Part shown: one piece after another, positions 1 to 8,649 of the stretch
Layout: every line of letters begins with the position of its first letter
Numbering within the stretch: the first letter of the stretch is position 1
Assembly (NCBI GenBank): GCA_016844925.1
Contig: JAERTI010000053.1
Coordinates: forward strand, 1 to 48,465
Length of the DNA: 48,465 nt
Direction: 5' to 3'
Source: Candidatus Uhrbacteria bacterium
GTDB lineage: Bacteria; Patescibacteriota; Patescibacteriia; UBA9934; GWF2-40-263
Notes under the pieces: model-generated
The model's database searches: none
What the model saw: only the letters and a program-made list of their open reading frames with translations
Told to the model about the DNA's origin: nothing
Program-made: the position numbers and the translations under genes

Positions 1-140
1 CTACGGACACCAACCTCGCTGTTGGTTACAAGACCTCAGGTGACGTTACAGCAAATCTCTACTGGAACATCGAGCTTCCAGCACAGGACATTTCCGGTAC
101 CTGCACAGGTACAACAACTGTTACAGCAATCGCTGCTTAA
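1..140 (+). CDS. secreted surface-type protein, paralog 1 (5' end outside window)
   Basis: This is the C-terminal 45 codons of a fourth copy of the roughly 318-aa protein family that follows at 279, 1312 and 2309. The residues visible (GYKTSGDV, LYWNIELPA, SGTCTGTTTVTAIAA) match the C-termini of the downstream copies almost residue for residue, so the frame and the TAA stop are secure. The start and the membrane/signal segment lie upstream of the window. It shows that the tandem array extends leftward. The function is unknown; by analogy with the full copies it is probably an exported beta-rich surface protein. Confidence 0.85.
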   Translation, partial: TDTNLAVGYKTSGDVTANLYWNIELPAQDISGTCTGTTTVTAIAA

Positions 141-157
141 TAAGCGCATGATACAAA

Positions 158-187
158 GACACCTCTTTTGACAGAGGTGTCTTTTGT
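158..187 (+). terminator. intrinsic terminator after paralog 1
   Basis: A 9-bp perfect stem (158-166 with 173-181, GACACCTCT/AGAGGTGTC) with a 6-nt loop is followed by TTTTG. It separates paralog 1 from the next copy, so the array is not one simple transcript. Confidence 0.85.
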
Positions 188-278
188 TTATTTAAAGGTT
201 TTGTGATGTGGGGAAAGTTTTTTCTCCCTATAAATGTTATTATGTAACGTATAGTGCTTTAGGCAACAGTGACATTTT

Positions 279-1232
279 ATGGCATCAGGAAAGACATGTT
301 CTTTGCATGCAATTCTAGGGATCGTTCTGTTTGGTGTCGCGCTGTTTGTTACGTTGTCGATGAATACTCGTGACACGCAGGCAGATGCAGTATCGACACA
401 ACTAGAGGTGACGAATAATGCTCCGACGGTTTCGGACGTGTTTATAAATAATTCGGCGTACACATTTGCCGATAGTTTTGTTGGTGGGACGATTATACTC
501 GTTGCTGGTGGCCAAAAGACCGTTCACGTCACAGGAAATGTTCGCGACACAAATGGTCGAGGAGATATTTCAAGTGTAGAGCTAAAGTTTTTTAAGACCA
601 TTATTGGCAGCGGCTGCATTTTGGATTCAAACGATTGTTACGAGGTCCAGGTGTGTTCAACACGAAATGACACGGAGGGAGACTTAGAGATTCTTGAATA
701 TGACTGTCCGGTGGATCTTGATTACTGGACGGATTCAACATCGTTGGGAGGTACTTCACCAGCCTCACATTGGACCACTAGAGTCGTGGTGACCGATAAC
801 GCAAGCGCAACAGGATCTGATACCTCAACCACGAAAGAAATCGGTACCCTTCTTGCCCTCGATATCCCTACGGCTATCGATTACGGAACGCTCAGTAAAG
901 GAGAAAGGACAACGTCTGCAAACAATCAGCACATGCTTTTAGGGCAGCGGGGGAATGACGTTGCGGATGTCGAGGTGTCTGGAGCAGATATGACATGCAC
1001 AAACACTGGTACGATTCCTTACGCGAATCAAGAATGGTCGCTTAGTGATACGGACCACTCCGCGTCAGGCTCTTATGATCTTTCAGGTACGGCCGTCGAT
1101 ACAAATATTGCCATTGGTTATAAAACGAGCACGGATGTGAGTAAGAATCTGTACTGGAATATCGAGCTTCCTGCTCAGGATGTTTCTGGAGTTTGCACGG
1201 GCACCATGACGGTTATTGCTAAGGCTGCCTAA
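279..1232 (+). CDS. secreted surface-type protein, paralog 2 (317 aa)
   Basis: The protein has an N-terminal hydrophobic segment (residues about 8-28) ending near a possible signal-peptidase site (TQA-D), then an exported region of about 285 residues rich in Thr, Ser, Asp and Gly. Two halves can be seen: an N-terminal part with NVRDTNGRGDI and four or five Cys (CILDSNDCYEVQVC), and a C-terminal beta-sandwich-like part beginning DIPTAIDYGTLSKGE and ending YWNIELPA...CTGTMTV. The pattern recalls WxL/TasA-like or S-layer domains, but I cannot assign a family. It is about 70% similar by eye to the copies at 1312 and 2309. There is no Shine-Dalgarno before the ATG; a weak TATAGT at 250-255 is the best -10 candidate. 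Likely cell-surface structural protein. Confidence 0.85.
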   Translation: MASGKTCSLHAILGIVLFGVALFVTLSMNTRDTQADAVSTQLEVTNNAPTVSDVFINNSAYTFADSFVGGTIILVAGGQKTVHVTGNVRDTNGRGDISSVELKFFKTIIGSGCILDSNDCYEVQVCSTRNDTEGDLEILEYDCPVDLDYWTDSTSLGGTSPASHWTTRVVVTDNASATGSDTSTTKEIGTLLALDIPTAIDYGTLSKGERTTSANNQHMLLGQRGNDVADVEVSGADMTCTNTGTIPYANQEWSLSDTDHSASGSYDLSGTAVDTNIAIGYKTSTDVSKNLYWNIELPAQDVSGVCTGTMTVIAKAA

Positions 1233-1311
1233 CTCACCATCAGCAACTTTATTTATGTGAAGAGTTTGTTTAGATAGTTTAAGTAACGGAGTTAACAAGC
1301 TGTTTAATGTT

Positions 1312-2268
1312 ATGGCATCAAAAGACCTTAGTTCCTTGCACTGGATCCTCGGTGCCGCTCTTATCCTCATAGGATTGTTTGTGACAGTTTCTCTTGTGGG
1401 CACAAGTTCACAGGCCGACACGGTGAATACTCAGACCAATGTCACGAACCATTCTCCAACCGTGGAGGACGTGTTCATTAATACATCCCAATGGGCTTTT
1501 TCAGATGGATTTGGTAGTGGTACGTTGAACGTTGTGCCTGGTGGAGCTGAAACTATCTGGATCAATGGAAACGTCCGCGATCAGAATGGTGGTGGGGATA
1601 TTGATGATGTGAGTGTTGAGTTTTACAGAACGACAATGAGCACGGGTTGTGCGCCAGATTCTAACTATTGCTATACCGCAAACGGCTGTTCAACACAGAA
1701 TGATACCGAAGGAGACCTTGAGGTCCTTGAGTACTCCTGTACATTCAATCTTGATTACTGGACGGACTCAACTAGTACAGGTGGAACGGCGCCGTCTGAC
1801 GATTGGACAACCACGGTCACCGTGACAGATAACGCTGGTTCCACGGGCTCTGATTCTTCTGTGACGAAAGAAATTGGAACTACACTTTCGTTGGATATTC
1901 CAACCACCATCAATTTCGGTACCCTGAGCAAGGGGCAGAAGACGACTTCTCTGAATAATCAAACACACGTAATCACACAGCGAGGAAATGACGAGGCAGA
2001 CGTCGAGGTTTCCTCTGCTTCTGATATGACCTGCACCAACACGGGTACCATTCCTGTGGCAAACCAGGAGTGGAGTTTGACAGACGAGGATCATTCGGAT
2101 GCTTCCATGGCTGACCTCTCGGGTTCTGCGACTGATACGAACTTGGGTGTTGGCTACAAAACCTCAGGTGATGTTTCTAAAAATCTTCACTGGAATATTG
2201 AACTTCCAGCATCAGATATTTCCGGTACTTGTACGGGGACGGTTACAGTCACGGCTATTGCTGCTTAG
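1312..2268 (+). CDS. secreted surface-type protein, paralog 3 (318 aa)
   Basis: This copy has the same architecture as its neighbours: a hydrophobic N-terminus (LHWILGAALILIGLFVTVS) followed by SSQAD, a Cys-containing N-terminal domain (CAPDSNYCYTANGC) and a C-terminal beta-rich domain starting DIPTTINFGTLSKGQ and ending YWNIELPAS-type residues (here HWNIELPAS) with CTGTVTV. The two Cys clusters suggest disulfides outside the cell. It lies 79 bp after paralog 2 with no terminator between, so the two are probably cotranscribed. No Shine-Dalgarno is visible. The closest relative in the window is the copy at 2309; the pair shares most of the C-terminal 120 residues. Function unknown; probably a surface-layer or fibre subunit (inference). 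Confidence 0.85.
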   Translation: MASKDLSSLHWILGAALILIGLFVTVSLVGTSSQADTVNTQTNVTNHSPTVEDVFINTSQWAFSDGFGSGTLNVVPGGAETIWINGNVRDQNGGGDIDDVSVEFYRTTMSTGCAPDSNYCYTANGCSTQNDTEGDLEVLEYSCTFNLDYWTDSTSTGGTAPSDDWTTTVTVTDNAGSTGSDSSVTKEIGTTLSLDIPTTINFGTLSKGQKTTSLNNQTHVITQRGNDEADVEVSSASDMTCTNTGTIPVANQEWSLTDEDHSDASMADLSGSATDTNLGVGYKTSGDVSKNLHWNIELPASDISGTCTGTVTVTAIAA

Positions 2269-2308
2269 TAATAAATGATCATAAAAATTTAAGAAATTTT
2301 TTAAGACT

Positions 2309-3265
2309 ATGTCTTCAAAAGATACCAATTCCTTGCACTGGATTCTCGGAGCCGCTTTGCTTCTCATTGGGCTGTTCGTTGTTGTTTCTCTTGTAGGTGT
2401 GAACTCACAAGCTGATAGCGTGAACACGCAGACCAACATTACTAATCATTCGCCAACGGTTGAGGATGTGTTCGTAAATGACGCACAATGGGTCTTTTCT
2501 CCTGGTTTTGGGGGTGGGTCAATCACTGTTGTGCCTGGTGGTCAGCGAGATGTTTGGATTAACGGAAATGTGCGTGATCAAAATGGTCGAGGAGATATTC
2601 TCGCGGTAAAAGGCCAATTTTATAAAACTACAGCAGGCGATACTTGTACTCCCGATTCAAATGACTGTTATGCAGAAAGTTCCTGCTCAACCCAGAATGA
2701 TACAGAGGGAGATCTCGAGGTTCTTGAGTATTCTTGTTTAATGAGTCTTGATTACTGGACAGATTCTACGAGTACAGGAGGTGCTTCACCTAGTACTGAC
2801 TGGACCGTGAAAGTTGAGGTTGTTGATAATGCCATGACGACTGGATCAGATTCTTCAGTAACAAAAGAAATTGAAACAACGCTTGCTCTTACTATTCCAA
2901 CAACAATTAACTTCGGTACGCTCACAAAAGGTCAGTCGACAACATCTGCTAATAATCAGCATCAGGTTATTGGGCAAAACGCGAATGATGAGGGGGATGT
3001 GGAGGTTTCGTCTGCTGCTGACATGACCTGTACGAATACAGGAACAATTCCTGTTGCTAACCAAGAGTGGTCGCTGACTGATGTCGATCATTCAGATCCA
3101 GCAGGTACCGACCTTTCGGGTTCTGCTGCGGATACGAACCTGGGTGTTGCCTACAAAACAACGGGAGATGTATCGGAGACACTCTATTGGAACATTGAGC
3201 TTCCAGCATCGAACATTTCCGGTACTTGTACGGGTACAACAACGGTTACAGCAATTGCTTCTTAA
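2309..3265 (+). CDS. secreted surface-type protein, paralog 4 (318 aa)
   Basis: Last member of the tandem array. It keeps the N-terminal membrane/signal segment (LHWILGAALLLIGLFVVVS, then NSQAD), the Cys motif CTPDSNDCYAESSC, the sequence TDSTSTGG shared by all copies, and the C-terminal domain starting TIPTTINFGTLTKGQ and ending TVTAIAS. It begins 40 bp after paralog 3 with no Shine-Dalgarno and ends just before a bidirectional terminator shared with topA. The N-terminal and C-terminal thirds are better conserved between copies than the central segment (about residues 55-110), which suggests that the exposed central part diversifies. Exact role not recognised. Confidence 0.85.
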   Translation: MSSKDTNSLHWILGAALLLIGLFVVVSLVGVNSQADSVNTQTNITNHSPTVEDVFVNDAQWVFSPGFGGGSITVVPGGQRDVWINGNVRDQNGRGDILAVKGQFYKTTAGDTCTPDSNDCYAESSCSTQNDTEGDLEVLEYSCLMSLDYWTDSTSTGGASPSTDWTVKVEVVDNAMTTGSDSSVTKEIETTLALTIPTTINFGTLTKGQSTTSANNQHQVIGQNANDEGDVEVSSAADMTCTNTGTIPVANQEWSLTDVDHSDPAGTDLSGSAADTNLGVAYKTTGDVSETLYWNIELPASNISGTCTGTTTVTAIAS

Positions 3266-3277
3266 TGCAGTGCTACA

Positions 3278-3305
3278 AAAAACACCTCCATATGGAGGTG
3301 TTTTT
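3278..3305. terminator. bidirectional terminator between the surface-protein array and topA
   Basis: A 13-bp perfect stem (3278-3290 with 3293-3305) reads AAAAACACCTCCA on the left arm and its complement on the right, so it has a U-tract on both strands. It ends the plus-strand array and, from the other side, the minus-strand topA message whose stop is at 3308. Confidence 0.9.
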
Positions 3306-3307
3306 AG

Positions 3308-5650
3308 TTAATCTTTTTTCTTCGTCACTTTCTTTTTCTTCGTCGCCTTCTTTTTCGGTGCAGCCTTTTTCTTTGTGGCTTTCTTCTTTCTGCCACGACC
3401 AGGTCCTTTTGCTCGTTTCTTTATGAGCATTTCTATAGCGATCTCTCGAGTAATGTCTTCAGGTGCACGAGTTTTTCCAAGAGACGCGTTCGTCTCACCG
3501 TCAGTGATATACGGGCCAAAGCGACCGTGCTTCATAAGGATCTGCCCCTTGGTTGTAGGGTCCTCGCCAAACTCAGCAATCGGTGTGGCCATCTTTTTCT
3601 TCAGTGCAGCGGCTTCTTTTAAGATCACGCGAGCCTCCGCTTCACCGATTTCAGCAGGGTCATGGGGGTCTTTGATGGAAGCAGTCACTTCTCCAGCTTT
3701 GAGGTAGGGGCCAAATCGTCCCTGAGCAGCGACGATCTTTTCTCCCTCTTCTGTGACACCAACATCTCGTGGGAAAGAGAGGCACTTGAGTGCATCCTCG
3801 AGGGTCAGGCTTTCAATGTTCATGCCCTTGAGAAGTGAGGCGCTCTTGGGTTTTGGTTTCCCTGCCTCTTTGTCTTCCTTTGTGTACTCGCCGATCTGGA
3901 CGAATCCTCCGAAGCGTCCTGAGCGAACCATGATCGGTAAGCCGGACTCTTCATCTTTGCCGAGCTCTCGGTCGGGCATGATGTCTTCACGAGAGAGTTC
4001 TTTTGATTTTATTTCGAGATTTTTATGGAACGGTCCGTAGAATGCCTCTAGGGTTGGGACCCACTCAACGGTTCCTTCAGCAATCTCATCCAATGTTCGC
4101 TCCAACTTCGCCGTGAACTCATAATCAACGATTTGATCGAAGTGTTCCACCAGTAGGTCGCTCACAATCATGGCAATGTCGAGAGGGTAGAGCTTTTTGT
4201 TGTCATCACGCTCAACGTATCCACGATCGATGATGGTACCAATCGTTGGGGCATAGGTAGACGGTCGTCCAATGCCATGCTCTTCCAGAACTTTCACAAG
4301 TGTCGCATCGCTGTAACGCGCCGGTGGCTCGGTGAAGTGCTGTACGGGCACAATGGAAGTCGTGTCCACAGCATCGCCCTCGGCTAAGACAGGAAGAATC
4401 TTTTCTTTGGCGCTTTGGTAGACCTTCATAAAACCATCAAAGGCGATGGTGCTACCGTTTGCGCGGAAGATGTAGTTCTTGGCGGTCAGGTCTACGCCCG
4501 TACGGTTAAGTTGTGCAGAAGGGAGCTGAGAGGCGAGTGTTCTGCGCCAGATGAGGTCGTAGAGCTTGTAAGCTTGAGGTTCTAGGCCTGTTTGGATGGA
4601 TTCAGGGGTAACGGAGACATCTGTGGGACGAATAGCCTCGTGAGCCTCCTGGGCGCCCTTCTTCTTCGTCTTGTAGCGTTTTGGGCCTTCTGTGTACTTC
4701 TCACCAAAGGTTGAGGAGATGTACTCTTGAGCTTCACCTAAAAACTTCTCTGCAAGATTCTGAGAATCGGTACGCATATAGGTAATGCGTCCTGTCTCGT
4801 ACAGCTGCTGGGCAAAGCGCATGGTCTGCTTGGCACTAAAGCCGAGCTTGTTATTGGCATCGATTTGCAATGTGGAGGTCGTGTATGGAGCAGGGGGAGC
4901 CTTCTTTACTTGTTTCATCTCCACCTTTCCGACAGTCACCTGTGTTCCTTCAAGATCATTTACGATCTTCATGGCATCTGCCTCTGTGCCAATAGCGAGC
5001 TTCTCTAGTTTGTTTCCGTCGATGGATTTTAGCTTTGCAGGGAAGGCTGCGCCGTCTTTAGCGAATTCTCCGTCGATGGTCCAATATTCATCTACCTTAA
5101 ATGCACGACGTTCACGCTCACGTTCTACGATCAAGCGTGTAGCGATGGACTGCACACGTCCGGCACTCAAGCCGTAACGAATCTTTTGCCAAAGAAATGG
5201 AGAAAGCTCGTACCCAACAAGTCGATCGAGAATACGGCGCGCCTGCTGTGCGTTCACAAGATTCTGATCGATGGTTCGTGGCTCGGCGACAGCTTCTTCA
5301 ATGGCGTCGCGGGTGATCTCATGAAAGGTAATGCGCTTGGTCTTGGTCGGGTCCAATTTAAGAGCCTGGGCTACGTGCCAGGCGATCGCTTCTCCTTCGC
5401 GGTCTTCATCAGTAGCCAGGTAAACTTCATCAACTTCCTTCGCGGCTTTTTTCAGAGCCGAAACAGCCTTCTTTGATTTTGTTGGAATGGTGTAGGTCGG
5501 TTCAAAATTGTTCTCGACGTCCACGCCAATTTTACTTTTCGGTAAATCACGAATGTGACCGAAAGACGAAAGGACGGTGTAGTCGCCGCCCAGGTATTTT
5601 GAAATTGTTTTTGCTTTCGTCGGTGACTCGACGATGAGGAGTTTCTTCAT
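3308..5650 (-). CDS. topA: DNA topoisomerase I (type IA)
   Basis: Relaxes negative supercoils by transient single-strand cleavage. The TOPRIM domain opens the protein (LLIVESPTKAKTI, then DEDREGEA around residues 80-88). The central type IA fold contains the active-site Tyr at about residue 291 in GRITYMRTDS. The C-terminus has three TopoI C-repeat elements without Cys (GRFGGFVQIGEY, GRFGPYLKAGEV, GRFGPYITDGE) instead of the Cys4 zinc fingers of E. coli. It finishes with about 35 residues of Lys/Ala/Pro (KKKATKKKAAPKKK), a basic DNA-binding tail. Length 780 aa is normal. The ATG lies 9 nt after a -10 box, so it is probably leaderless. It follows dprA by 44 bp but has its own promoter. Confidence 0.97.
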   Translation of the reverse strand: MKKLLIVESPTKAKTISKYLGGDYTVLSSFGHIRDLPKSKIGVDVENNFEPTYTIPTKSKKAVSALKKAAKEVDEVYLATDEDREGEAIAWHVAQALKLDPTKTKRITFHEITRDAIEEAVAEPRTIDQNLVNAQQARRILDRLVGYELSPFLWQKIRYGLSAGRVQSIATRLIVERERERRAFKVDEYWTIDGEFAKDGAAFPAKLKSIDGNKLEKLAIGTEADAMKIVNDLEGTQVTVGKVEMKQVKKAPPAPYTTSTLQIDANNKLGFSAKQTMRFAQQLYETGRITYMRTDSQNLAEKFLGEAQEYISSTFGEKYTEGPKRYKTKKKGAQEAHEAIRPTDVSVTPESIQTGLEPQAYKLYDLIWRRTLASQLPSAQLNRTGVDLTAKNYIFRANGSTIAFDGFMKVYQSAKEKILPVLAEGDAVDTTSIVPVQHFTEPPARYSDATLVKVLEEHGIGRPSTYAPTIGTIIDRGYVERDDNKKLYPLDIAMIVSDLLVEHFDQIVDYEFTAKLERTLDEIAEGTVEWVPTLEAFYGPFHKNLEIKSKELSREDIMPDRELGKDEESGLPIMVRSGRFGGFVQIGEYTKEDKEAGKPKPKSASLLKGMNIESLTLEDALKCLSFPRDVGVTEEGEKIVAAQGRFGPYLKAGEVTASIKDPHDPAEIGEAEARVILKEAAALKKKMATPIAEFGEDPTTKGQILMKHGRFGPYITDGETNASLGKTRAPEDITREIAIEMLIKKRAKGPGRGRKKKATKKKAAPKKKATKKKKVTKKKD

Positions 5651-5659
5651 GTATTCGTA

Positions 5660-5688
5660 TTAGTAACGGCTTGGGGGAAATGCGTCAA
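5660..5688 (-). promoter_or_regulatory. topA promoter (leaderless type)
   Basis: On the minus strand, TTGACG (5683-5688), a 17-nt spacer and TACTAA (5660-5665) sit directly upstream of topA. The predicted transcription start is 3 nt before the ATG at 5650 and no Shine-Dalgarno is present. Confidence 0.7.
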
Positions 5689-5694
5689 GTTCCA

Positions 5695-6771
5695 TTACTT
5701 CTTTGAATAATAGCCCGCTCCCTCGTGCCTGATGGCGTTTTTTATTTCTAGGAGGGAGAGGAGACTGCTGACTTTTGGGGTTGGAAGACCTAGGGTTCGG
5801 ACGAGCTCGTCTAGGTGGATGGGGGTGCTACTTAGTTTGCTCAGGAGGGTTCGCTCGTCTTCGTTTGCAGGTTCGTAGGCAGGTACGGCAGGTTTTGTCG
5901 GTTCAATACCTATAATGTCCGCGACACAGGTAACAGGAGTAGCTCCAAGCTTTATAAGGTTATTTGGCCCCTCTGAGAGGGGTTCGTGGATAGAACCTGG
6001 GACCGCGTACACCTCGCGGTTGTGTTCCAGGGCGGCGCGGGCCGTGATGAGCGATCCAGACTTGAGGGCGGCTTGTGTAACGAGCGTGCCGTGGCAGATG
6101 CCGGCGATGACACGGTTACGGAACGGGAAGTGGTGTTTGAGCGGTGGGGTACCAGGAAAGAATTCAGAAATGAGAGCGCCGTCGTTTGTCAGAATTCGTG
6201 AGGCTAGGGCGCGGTTGCGTGAAGGGTAGATGCTGTCATCGTCGATGCCTGAACCTAGCACGGCTAACGTAGTACCACCGGCTGCAAGTGTTGCATCGTG
6301 GGCTACGGCATCGACGCCGTAGGCGAGTCCGCTCACAATGACAACGTTCTCGCGAGCAAGGTCTGTGACCAGGTCTTCTGTTGCACGCTTGCCATAAGGC
6401 GTGGCTTTGCGTGATCCAACGACGGCAACATGACGACGTTCTGGATCAGGAAGGGTGCCGCGGACGTATAGGACCGCAGGGGGGTCGTAAATCTCTTTGA
6501 GCAACGGTGGGTAGATTTCGTCCTTCATTGTTATCGCTTGAATGCCATGAAGCTCAAGCTTGCGCATTAGGGCGTCAGGGTCGATGTGAATGCGTTCTTG
6601 GAGAAAACGACTCGCAATTTTTGGCTCGATTCCCGCCTCAACAAGCTGACTCGCAGACGCCTCAAAAGCGGCTTGCATGTCTGGGAAGCGACGTGCAAGC
6701 CGCGCTGTTCGAATCGCGCCAAATGAACGGAAGTGTGTGAGGCCAACCCAATAGGGGAGGTCAGCTCGCAT
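5695..6771 (-). CDS. dprA: DNA-processing protein DprA
   Basis: DprA binds incoming single-stranded DNA and loads RecA during natural transformation. The N-terminal helix-hairpin-helix-like region (about 1-75) is followed by the Rossmann DNA_processg_A domain with VAVVGSRKATPYGK, VSGLAYGVDAVAH, GSGIDDDSIYP and FPFRNRVIAG, and a C-terminal winged helix (DELVRTLGLPTPKVSSLLSLLE). The length of 358 aa fits the family. Its ATG overlaps the end of pth by 11 nt, so translation is probably coupled. Its presence suggests uptake of foreign DNA is possible, which fits the mosaic composition of the 36-48 kb region (inference). Confidence 0.96.
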   Translation of the reverse strand: MRADLPYWVGLTHFRSFGAIRTARLARRFPDMQAAFEASASQLVEAGIEPKIASRFLQERIHIDPDALMRKLELHGIQAITMKDEIYPPLLKEIYDPPAVLYVRGTLPDPERRHVAVVGSRKATPYGKRATEDLVTDLARENVVIVSGLAYGVDAVAHDATLAAGGTTLAVLGSGIDDDSIYPSRNRALASRILTNDGALISEFFPGTPPLKHHFPFRNRVIAGICHGTLVTQAALKSGSLITARAALEHNREVYAVPGSIHEPLSEGPNNLIKLGATPVTCVADIIGIEPTKPAVPAYEPANEDERTLLSKLSSTPIHLDELVRTLGLPTPKVSSLLSLLEIKNAIRHEGAGYYSKK

Positions 6772-7288
6772 AGAGGGTTTCGATCACGTTGTTGATGATT
6801 TCTGGGAGAGCTTGCTGCTCCTCAGTTGTGAATTTTTGTAGAACGAACTGGTCGAGTGGAATGTCTGGATGTGAGGGGCGGCCGATGCCCACGCGAATAC
6901 GTTTTATATTTGTTCCCTTGGGAAGTGTATTCAGGATAGAGGCCATGCCACGGTGGCCAGCTGCTCCACCACCGGCTTTCACGCGTATATCGCCAAATGC
7001 AAGGTCTGCATCGTCATAGATAACGGTGACGTCCTCAATAGAAACAGGGTACTTATTCATGACGGATGCCAAGGAGCGTCCAGAGACGTTCATGAATGTC
7101 TGTGGTTTTACGAGCAGTGCACGTTGGTCACCAAGCATGCCTTCGGCAATCAGTGCCTCAACAGAGCGTTTTGATTTGAAGTTAGCCTCCATGCGATGGG
7201 CAAGTTCATCGAGCACAAGAAAGCCCACGTTGTGTCGAGTGAGTTCGTACTGTTTCCCAGGATTTCCCAGGCCGATGAACGATTGCAT
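6761..7288 (-). CDS. pth: peptidyl-tRNA hydrolase
   Basis: Releases peptides from peptidyl-tRNA that dropped off the ribosome. The 175-aa protein shows the family signature at the N-terminus (IGLGNPGKQYELTRHNVGF with catalytic His19 and substrate-binding Asn9), FMN at 65-67, and YDDADLAFGDIRVK with the conserved Asp near 93. Where E. coli has Asn114 in GHNG, this protein has Arg113 (GHRG), which I note as a deviation but not as a sign of inactivity. It lies between der (1-bp gap) and dprA (11-nt overlap) in a tight minus-strand unit. Confidence 0.96.
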   Translation of the reverse strand: MQSFIGLGNPGKQYELTRHNVGFLVLDELAHRMEANFKSKRSVEALIAEGMLGDQRALLVKPQTFMNVSGRSLASVMNKYPVSIEDVTVIYDDADLAFGDIRVKAGGGAAGHRGMASILNTLPKGTNIKRIRVGIGRPSHPDIPLDQFVLQKFTTEEQQALPEIINNVIETLYAS

Positions 7289-7289
7289 A

Positions 7290-8648
7290 TTATTTTGCTA
7301 CGGAGCGCGCGAGGACAATACGGATTCGTATGGGGGTTCCCATTAAACCAAATTCTTCTCGCAGACGGTTTTCCAAAAAGCGAACATAACTCGGGTGAAG
7401 TGTGTCAGCTCGACGAGATTTGATCACGAGGTCGAATGTAGGAGGTGCTGTAGAGACTTGCTTGAGACCAAGAAGTTTTGGTGCTCGTGGCCCCTTTCCA
7501 AGTGACGGTTTGTGTTTGCGCTGAGCCTTTTGAAGGAACTCCCCTAAGGCATTTGGTGTGAGTTCAACAGAGCGACGTTCGGCAACAGCATCGATTTGAT
7601 CAAAGAGTGTTTTGACACGCTGTTTGGTCAGAGCGCTCACAAATAAGACCGGTGCCCATTTCAAAAATGGGAGAGAGGCAGCGACATAGTCGCGGTACTC
7701 GTTCATGGTATTCGTCTTCTTGTCTTCAACCAAGTCCCACTTGTTCACAACGACGATGACGGCAGAGCCGGAGTTCTTCAGGAACCCGGCGAGTGTTTTT
7801 TCTTGCGTGCCGATCGGTTCGGTGGCATCAACGACAAGTACCGTCACGTCGGCGTAGCGAACGACCCACTCATTGCGTTTCACAGCAGCCGCCTCAAGGC
7901 CGCCGGACTTGCGCACCTTTCCTTTCTTTCGCATTCCAGCCGTATCGATGAAGATATATTGCTTGTCGCGATGTTTGATGAGCGTATCGTTCGGCTCTCG
8001 TGTGGTGTGGGCGATGGGGGAGGTGATGAAACGATCTTCACCAATAATCGCGTTGAGCAATGTAGACTTTCCAACGTTTGGTTTTCCGATCACAGCCACC
8101 TTTGTTCCCACCTGCTCTTGTGGGTCTACAGGAGGCTTTCCAATGGTCTCGAGTTCCTCGTAAATCTTATCGAGCAGGTCTCCCAAACCTGTTCCTCTGG
8201 TGGCGGAAACAGCGATGGGTTCTGGGAGGCCGGGGAACTGCCACTGCTTCTCATGGATGCTGAGCTGCTCGATACGTTTCTCTGCTTTGTTTCCAACGAC
8301 GATGACAGGGCGTCCTGAGGCAGCAAACTTTTTTGCGAGCTCTTGCTCTTGAGGCATGGCACCAGACTTCAGATCGACAACAAACAGGAGTAAGTCTGCC
8401 TGGTCAATGGCGAGCTCAGCTTGTTTTTGAATATCTCGCTCAATGACGTCAGCAAGATTCACGTCCAGTCCACCAGTATCAATGAGACGAATGATCTGCC
8501 CACGCCAAAGACAATCTCCTTCATTACGGTCGCGAGTCGTGCCAGCTACATCAGAAATAAGCGCCTTTTGTTTTTCCAAAAGGCGGTTAAAAAGGGTAGA
8601 TTTTCCAACGTTTGTGCGGCCAACAAGGGCGACGGTAGGAAGGTTCAT
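7290..8648 (-). CDS. der: GTPase Der (EngA), ribosome assembly
   Basis: Tandem-GTPase ribosome assembly factor for the 50S subunit. The first G domain has GRTNVGKST at residues 10-18, DTGG and NKAEK; the second has GKPNVGKST near 180, DTAGMRKKGKVR and NKWDL. A C-terminal KH-like domain follows (about residues 350-440). The first-domain G4 motif is NKAEK instead of the usual NKxD, a small departure. Length 452 aa is typical. It starts one base after the stop of the upstream LCP gene, so it is translated from the same message. Confidence 0.97.
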   Translation of the reverse strand: MNLPTVALVGRTNVGKSTLFNRLLEKQKALISDVAGTTRDRNEGDCLWRGQIIRLIDTGGLDVNLADVIERDIQKQAELAIDQADLLLFVVDLKSGAMPQEQELAKKFAASGRPVIVVGNKAEKRIEQLSIHEKQWQFPGLPEPIAVSATRGTGLGDLLDKIYEELETIGKPPVDPQEQVGTKVAVIGKPNVGKSTLLNAIIGEDRFITSPIAHTTREPNDTLIKHRDKQYIFIDTAGMRKKGKVRKSGGLEAAAVKRNEWVVRYADVTVLVVDATEPIGTQEKTLAGFLKNSGSAVIVVVNKWDLVEDKKTNTMNEYRDYVAASLPFLKWAPVLFVSALTKQRVKTLFDQIDAVAERRSVELTPNALGEFLQKAQRKHKPSLGKGPRAPKLLGLKQVSTAPPTFDLVIKSRRADTLHPSYVRFLENRLREEFGLMGTPIRIRIVLARSVAK

Positions 8649-8649
8649 A

